The translations under genes were made by a program, and so were the position numbers. A stretch of DNA of 64,000 nt from Hofstenia miamia (lineage: Eukaryota; Xenacoelomorpha; Acoela), in NCBI GenBank assembly GCA_004352715.1, contig SCFE01000029.1, forward strand, positions 1,967,958-2,031,957, read 5' to 3'. Shown here in pieces: positions 57,582 to 64,000 of this stretch (position 1 is its first letter; every line of letters starts with the position of its first letter). The notes beneath the pieces are model-generated. The model ran no database searches, had not been told where the DNA came from, and was given only the letters and a program-made list of their open reading frames with translations.

Positions 57582-58821
57582 TTTTTAACGTACTTAAATC
57601 GATTGATTGTAATTTTGTTTATTATGAATAAAATCAACATATTTGAATGCAAGTTTTACAAAATCAACATTTCAAGTAACCAAACAGATATTAATAATTT
57701 CTAGATTTTTGCATTAGTTTCTTAAAGTAACTTGTTATATACAATAGTAATATATGGGAAAAGTGTTTTTCGCCTCATTCAGCCTTTTATTCACAGTTGC
57801 CGATTATGATATGGTAACATTAGTGGGGCGGTACGAATTTTCGTTAGGTGCGGGGGAGGAAGGTGGAGGTAATAATTTTAGCTGTCATACTAGATAACTA
57901 AGAGTACTTTTACTGTTAAAAACATTCAATGTAGGGAGGCTTTTTGTGCTATTTCAATTTTAGGAGAACAACTGCTCCTCGCTTGCACGGCCTCTGTGTA
58001 CCATACCATTATGTACAGCAGTGTGAATACTATAATTGCATGGTAGAAAAGGAATTTATTTTGATTATAGAATATGGCAGTAATTGAAGTCCATAAATTT
58101 TTTTGTAACATATACAGTAATTATATTGAGTTTCAAGAAAATTCTAAAGTGTTATGTTATATATATTATATTTATAAAGATTTCATAGGTAAATATTTAT
58201 TTTACATTGTTTTGACCAAAAAACAACATTTTGATAGATTCAAATTTGTAGTGTTGGTCAAAACTTTAGTAAGCAGCTATATTTGATAGAAAACAATTAC
58301 TAAACATGAAGTTGTTTCCCATTTGTAATGGTAGATTGTAAACAAATACTTACTATTAATTTGTTGCCATTTTCAATGTTTGCGCCTAACAATACCAGTT
58401 CTATTGGAAAACAAACAAAAAATAGTTTTATTTAAAAATATGTTTCTGAATGTTTCAGAACTGCTTGTGATATCAGTACAATTTCATAATATATAAAATT
58501 GTTGCCTGTGAATTTGAGCTTGCACTTTGGTTTATTTTCGAAAACAAGTTATTAATTTGCTATTACCACATGTATCCTACATGCATTTAACCATCATTCA
58601 CCATCTATTACATAATGCAGATGTTGCATGGACGAAATATTGAGATTATAAATGGCTAACAAATTTCGACTAGGCATATTATGGTTATTCTATAAACGGC
58701 AACCATGCTTTGGGTAACACAACGAGCTTATTAGTCACATGAATTTGTAGATCAATATATTCAATAAATGGGATTCTCTAAATATTTATGTGGTAGCAAA
58801 ATTATTTTCAAATTGTAAGTA
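57271..58821. other. AT-rich stretch with a C-run, one N (57547) and (TA)n at 57548-57580
   Basis: The sequence CCCCCCCCC-TGCCCC-N-(TA)n at 57532-57580 is a likely assembly weak point. No gene was recognised. Confidence 0.6.
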
Positions 58822-60357
58822 CTGGAAAAATAATTCGGCCACCAATGATTTGTCATAAATATTTCCAAGAAATTGAATCCAAGAATGTCATAGGAAATTT
58901 TAAATTAGATTTGGAGTTGCACCAAAGAGGAATTCATAAATGCTGAAACATAATTATCACTGTTTACTTTAAATCTCAAGGAGAAATCCTACAATGCTTG
59001 TGGTTAGCTAATTTTTTCTTGGAAAAATGTATTCGGCCACTTCAGACCAAATCAGAGAATCTGTAAATAATTTGGATTGGTTGAGCTAGTTTTAGTCAAT
59101 TGATTTTGAAAATACCTAATAACAGTTTTTCTTCGCCATATATGATTCCTGGTTACGTACCTATTGCTATCCACGAGTTGTTTATCTCCAAACATTTGGG
59201 AGGGATGAGACAACGTAATATATCCCAATCGTAGAGCACCCTCGAAGTACTGACTGGATATCCTCAGACATTTCACTTCTGAAAACAATCCCAGAAAGAG
59301 CTCAGAGGAAATTCGCAAGGAATGCCCTGACGGTCACCTCGTAACGGCAAGAACTAGGCAAACCTTCCTGAAGAAGTACTCAATTGGGACTTTTGTGGCG
59401 ACCCAGAAGTCCATTCTTAACCTCAAAGCAAAGATTACGCCGTCTGGGGTGGACCAAGTTGATGAGAGACAATTCGTCTGAAAATTGGTTTAATGTTATA
59501 TTTTCAGACAAGTCAAGGTTGGAACTATACTCATCAAAAAAAAATGTTGAAGTTCAGATTCTTGCCTCAATTTACTAGGCGGATCAATAAGAATGGCGGA
59601 AATCTGTCATGGTATGAGGTGCAATATGTAAGGTGGACTTCCCAAGATTGTTTAGATCTTTGGTAATCACCAAAATTCTCAATATGCTCAGATTCCAGAG
59701 AAGAAACTCTTGCCACTCATTACAAGTAATTCAATATATCAGCAGGATTTTGCTCCATGTCATACCTCAGAAGAAATGAAAGCTTCTTCCACAATAATGG
59801 GGCTGCTATCCTTGTTGAATGGCCTGGTCATTTTCCAGACCTTAACATTATCAAAAATATATGGAAAGAGTTCAAATTTCGGCTTTTACAGCATACTCTT
59901 CACACTGAAGACGAGCTGTGGAGCGCAATATTAAAGAATTCTATGCAATTCCCAACAGCTTTATCGAAAGACATTTCACTTCAATCCCTGATTGCCTTGA
60001 AGCTGTTATTCGCTTAAAGGGACACCCTATAGAATATTTGAAGAACGAATTTTGTTGCTAAGTTCTAATATTCCTTCAATTATTTATTTATGTATCCTAT
60101 TTTGAATTTGCTTTTTTTTGATTTGTTCATTTGTTAATTTTTTTTCACGTGGCCAAATACAATTTTCCCAATACAAGTTTTCTAATTTTGACTAAAAATT
60201 AATAGCCAATTGTTATTCTACATATTTTATGGTATTATGCATAGAGAAATTCCCTTCTCAATCAAAGTAACACTTAGTTATAATTTCATGCACAATCTAT
60301 CCAATGAATGTTCATTATTTATTCAAAATAGCAAGGTGGTCGAATACATATTTCCAG
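58822..60357 (+). mobile_element. Tc1-type transposon with doubled (IR/DR) ends, 1536 bp
   Basis: TA lies on both sides (58820-58821 and 60358-60359). The outer ends read CTGGAAAAATAATTCGGCCACC and, inverted, CTGGAAATATGTATTCGACCACC. A second, inner copy of the same motif lies about 200 bp inside each end: TTGGAAAAATGTATTCGGCCAC at 59019-59040 and the inverse of GTGGCCAAATACAATTTTCCC at 60149-60169. This outer-plus-inner layout is the IR/DR plan known from Sleeping Beauty-like Tc1 elements. One transposase pseudogene lies inside. Confidence 0.85.
59285..60017 (+). pseudogene. Tc1-type transposase pseudogene
   Basis: Pieces in several frames follow the Tc1 order. RKSSEEIRKECPDGHLVTAR (about 59290-59350) is the second helix-turn-helix. 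KQRLRRLGWTKLM (59430) and WFNVIFSDKSRLELYSS (59485-59535) hold the first catalytic Asp. QQDFAPCHTS (59732) holds the second. ILVEWPGHFPDLN (59810) leads to IIKNIWKEFK, where the third catalytic residue, normally Glu in I-E-N-x-W, is Lys. Length and order fit a complete Tc1 gene of about 340 residues, but the N-terminal part is unreadable and at least four frame changes exist. The copy cannot move itself. Confidence 0.8.
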
Positions 60358-62158
60358 TACTGTATACTCTCGTTTTATGTTAGCACAGTGAGCACAGGAA
60401 ATTATTTCAGTTGATAAAATTCTGCTGATAATTGAATGATTCAATTATCGAGGTTTATCGCCTCATGAAAGCCATTGAGTAAAATTGCGGAAGTGTGTAC
60501 ATTGCAAGTAAACCAGACTTGCTGACTCCGCAACAAAACTACAGCTAAACAAAAACATTTTTGAAATAATTTACGAAAAATTTGTTCACAATCTCAATTA
60601 AATTGCATGGTGATCTTCCAAAATGGAAGTTTTCCCATTAATATATAGAATGTTATAAATTTTAAGACGCTTTCCACCATTCAGACTCTAAATCGAGTTG
60701 CAGACGTTTCATAAGAAATTTTGTTTCAAAGCACAAAATACGCGATTGCCAAGATGTATTACTCAATAATTGATGATGATTCATTTGAAGATATTTGCAT
60801 TTGCCTAATGGAATGATTCTGTTCAAAGAACCAATGTCCAGATTAAAATGTGAACTTTTCTGCTGATGCATATTATTTTCTACCACAACGTGCTTTATAA
60901 GTCAGCACTTTGCAGGTAAATTAATTTGTAGTTTTCAAACAACCTTGAAGCAAAACTTTTCCTAATTTACATGTTTAAATAATATTCAGGCCCACATATG
61001 GAAATGTGATTGTCTTCCATTTTCCATAACTATTGTAGAAACATTTCTATATTTTTCCACAATGGTTTTACGGGATGAAAATTTTACTGGTTTCAGTCTT
61101 ATTTAGTCTCATTGGATTTGGTTCCACTCAGTCTCATTAAATGTTCTGGTGCAATGGTTTCCACAGCATGACTTCTATTTTCATCAAAAAATTAAAAATT
61201 ATTAGTAGCATACCTAAATCCGTATTTCCAGGTTCTTTTACTCACAGTCCCATGTCAATCTCAGTCACATGGGACTGAGATAAAAAATAGAACTGTGTGG
61301 TTACGAGCATTTCTAGTAATTATTTTAGGTAATTTGAGTTCCATTCCTGTTCAAAATCGAATTAAGATTAAATAATTTAATGTCAGATTTACATCACTAA
61401 ATATAAAAAGTGTACATATGCACATATAGGTTTGAAACAGGAATTAATAACGAATGTAGATGTCATTAATGGCATTGATGCGATGACTTAACAAACATCA
61501 TTTGACATTAACTAATTTCTGTTTTTTATTCGCTATGCTTTGTATGATTAATATTAAATTTATTTATTTTAGGGTTTAGGGTCTATTTTCAAAATTTTGT
61601 CACTCACGTGCTCATGACTAAGATACCCTCCTCTCAGAATTTCCTACTTACGCTCTTCTTTATATTTATATAAACTTAGAGTATTTTGACTTTTTTTCAC
61701 AGAATTAAGAATATCTATTTTTGAAATTGCATTTATAAAAATTTTCATTAAATTTCCATCCCATTAAATGATTTCAATTTCCGTTCCATTTTCATTTCCA
61801 TAATCTGGAAATGGGATGGATTAGAAACTTCAATTTCCATATGCAATCCTGATAACATGTGGTATAGTAATAATTGTATTATTTGTGTTTTGAACTAAAT
61901 TAATAGTACTTATTGAGTCAAGCAAAATTTTTTCTAAAACAAACAAACAAACAAATACTACAAACTACTATACATGTATATTTACAAAATTAAAAATATG
62001 CACACTTACTTAAAGGGCGTAAATTTCAAATGTCAAATGAAATTTGTCCATGCGCTTAATTTGTTTGATATTCCTAATAGTGATTCTTCGGATAATAAAA
62101 TTTTTTTAATTTTTCTTCTAAAATGTTTAATATTTTGTTCCATTTTTTATTTCGAGAT
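60358..62158. other. AT-rich stretch; one hairpin at 61245-61277
   Basis: CAGTCCCATGT (61245-61255) and ACATGGGACTG (61267-61277) form a perfect 11-bp stem with an 11-base loop. No gene, terminal repeat or target duplication was recognised. Confidence 0.4.
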
Positions 62159-64000
62159 TTAAGTCATTCCATAATCTAGAAGCTTTAAATGAAAATGAAT
62201 CTGGACGATTAATAAATTGTGGTTTCTATCATTGGTTTTGATATAATTGCTTAAAAAGTGCGTAGATTTTGAATTGTGTACATACTTGTGTATCATATAA
62301 AGAGTTTGATATTCGATAAAGTACAATGGTGCAAGAACATTGTCACCTTTTATAAAAGTGCTCACTGATTTATGCTTATCAATATAATTCAGAGTTCTTA
62401 TTGCCCAATTGAATATTTTTGCTAGTGATGATCGATTATTTGATGTGATATTTTGGAATAAAAAACAACAATAGTTAAAGTTACTTAGCACAAAAGAGTT
62501 AAGCATTTGTGATTGAAAGGACTGCCCTACATTGCGCAAATGATATAAATATTTAATACCAGAGGCCATTTTCCTACATTTTGATGAAAAATATTCAGTA
62601 AAACGTAAATCTCTGTCAATTACTACACCAAGATAATTAATAGAATTACTTTGCTTAATTTCATTATCTCCTACTTTAATTTTGATGTTAGAATTTTTTT
62701 TTGATATTGCCTTTGTGTAAAAATAATAAATTGTGTTTTATCAGGATTAACTTTTAACTTGTTTCTATTAAAATACCTAATAAGATTTTCAATATCTTTT
62801 GTTAAAAGCTTGGTTGCGTCATATGGATTTTTTGCTTCTAGATCGTTCCGTTTTTTAAAGTATTCGATATAACATTGACATACAGTGCGAATAAAACGGG
62901 CCCTAATACTGTTTCTTGAGGAACACCTAGATTAGTAGTAATGTAATCAGAATAAGTGTTGTTAATTTTTACCCGTTGTCTTCGGTTACTTAAGAAATTC
63001 ATAATGAGATTTTTAGCACTTTTACTGAAACCTTGATTTTCTAATTTGCTTTTTAAAATATTAAAATTTATTGAATTAAAAGCTTTACTAAGATCCAGTA
63101 AGGCAATAGATGTCGACAAATTGTTATTCAGATTAGATTTAATTTTTTCTGAACTCTACTTAGGCTTAATCCAAATTGGTTATCTGATAGAATACTATTG
63201 CATTGAGAAAAGCGCAAATTTGCTTAGCTAAGAGCTTCTCAAAGATTTTAGCAAAGGGATGTGTAATGCTGATGGGTCGATAATTGTTTGGGTTGGAAGG
63301 ATCTCCTTTTTTATAAACAGGTGAGATATCAGAATTTTTTAAGATAATAGGGAAGTTATTCTCGATAATGCATTGAATAAATGCTACAAGAAGATATTGT
63401 CCAAAAATGTTAAAATAGTTTTTAATTACCTAGTATGGCAAATGGCTAGAGCCACACGATTTATTACTATCAAGATTTTTTACCGCTTGTTTTAAATCAT
63501 AGTATGATATTAAGCTAATGTAAATTCAGAATTTACATTTTTCACAATTTTTATCAGTTGGCTATTATTAGTTTCGCGCTCAAAATTAAATTTACCCATT
63601 TTTTCAAAAGTTTTGTTGAAAATAATTGCAATATCTTTCTTATTCCTATATATCTTATTATCGTACTTAATTTCTTCAACGTTCCTAGATAAACCTTTAG
63701 TTTTTCCAATATTATATTTAAAAAATTCCATTTCTTCCTAGATTTATCCAGCGGTATTTTGTGATTAATTTCTTGGCGTTATCATAGTTTGTCCAATTAA
63801 TCTTAATTGGGTGGGACTTAGCCGATTCTTGATGGCGGTTGATTAACCGCGGACTTGATTTGGCGTTAATTACCTTGGTTTTTACCGGAGCTATGCGATT
63901 TAATGCATGAGTGATTTCAGAAATGATGAATTTAAGCATGTCTTCGCCGTTATTGAATGTATAGATGCGTTGTTCTTCAGCAAACTTATAAAAATATTTT
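62159..64000 (-). pseudogene. Non-LTR retrotransposon ORF2, RT and C-terminal part, minus strand, running off the window
   Basis: Read on the minus strand from 64000. The RT pre-region shows IKINWTNYDNAKKLITKYRW and, after a slip at about 63720, YDNKIYRNKKDIAIIFNKTF. RT follows with SIALLDLSKAFNSINF (63115), FLSNRRQRVKIN and LGVPQETVLGPVLFALYVNV (62930); the usual Q-G is Q-E here. The segment that should hold the F/YADD box is missing between 62840 and 62820. Then KNPYDATKLLTKDIENLIRY and KVNPDKTQFIIF resume the RT thumb. The last piece (62569-62159) reads SQMLNSFVLSNFNYCCFLFQ and NWAIRTLNYIDKHKSVS, the C-terminal region, ending TAA. Many pieces match 55882-57260. The 5' part lies beyond 64000. 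Confidence 0.85.

Noticed and set aside
59052-59318. 88-codon minus-strand frame
   Set aside because: It overlaps the start of the Tc1 transposase, whose plus-strand order of motifs is clear.
61245-61277. 11-bp perfect hairpin as a terminator or RNA element
   Set aside because: It is isolated, with no neighbouring gene; one such stem is expected by chance at this scale or may be a relic of an inverted duplication.
1-64000. CRISPR arrays, rRNA genes, bacterial-type operons
   Set aside because: I saw none. The short periodic repeats found (75-bp motif, CCACCAGTGG clusters) do not have the repeat-spacer form.

Overview
This is a gene-poor, very AT-rich stretch of an animal genome, built almost entirely of layered transposable elements. 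Signs of an animal nuclear genome are GT..AG introns inside two gene-like structures, an interstitial (CCCTAA)n array, one exon that reads like the ligand-binding domain of a Cys-loop (nicotinic-type) receptor, and a mix of Ty3-like LTR elements, non-LTR elements, hAT, Tc1, CACTA-like and short inverted-repeat elements. An AT-rich invertebrate is the best guess. I cannot name the species, and I see no rRNA, tRNA, CRISPR array or operon.

Layout. 1-14205 is a pile of one Ty3-like family: a pol end, a long unknown third ORF and LTR1 (to 6081); a second, 5'-truncated third ORF with LTR2 (to 9351); then a copy in the opposite orientation (RNase H/RT, gag, LTR3). 14206-17500 holds a receptor exon and AT-rich sequence. 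17519-22668 holds a non-LTR RT fragment, a hAT-type short element, a hAT transposase pseudogene and a short inverted-repeat element nested in a larger one. 25075-30770 is again the LTR family: third-ORF tail, LTR4, gag and pol. 31138-34010 is a diverged AT-rich duplication. 34685-37440 is a probable multi-exon gene on the minus strand that I cannot place with confidence. 39844-50640 is a nested set: a telomere-like array, LTR fragments, a solo LTR (LTR5), and inside it a 6.9-kb CACTA-like transposon (41059-47920) carrying a Tnp2-like transposase and a spliced DUF4806-like second gene. That transposon was itself hit by a 224-bp element with a 9-bp target duplication and by a 210-bp TTAA element. 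51600-55115 holds hAT ends, a dispersed repeat and a TTAA element. 55130-57270 and 62159-64000 are two copies of one non-LTR family in opposite orientations. 58822-60357 is a Tc1-type element with doubled terminal repeats.

How it works together. None of the elements looks fully active: nearly every coding region has stops, frameshifts or lost catalytic residues. Two items may be poorly described. One is the roughly 1000-codon third ORF downstream of integrase in the LTR family, seen in three copies, with no envelope-like features and no domain I recognise. The other is the two-gene CACTA-like transposon whose ends carry clustered near-palindromic CCACCAGTGG / CCACTGGTGG repeats, as expected for subterminal binding sites of an element-encoded protein.
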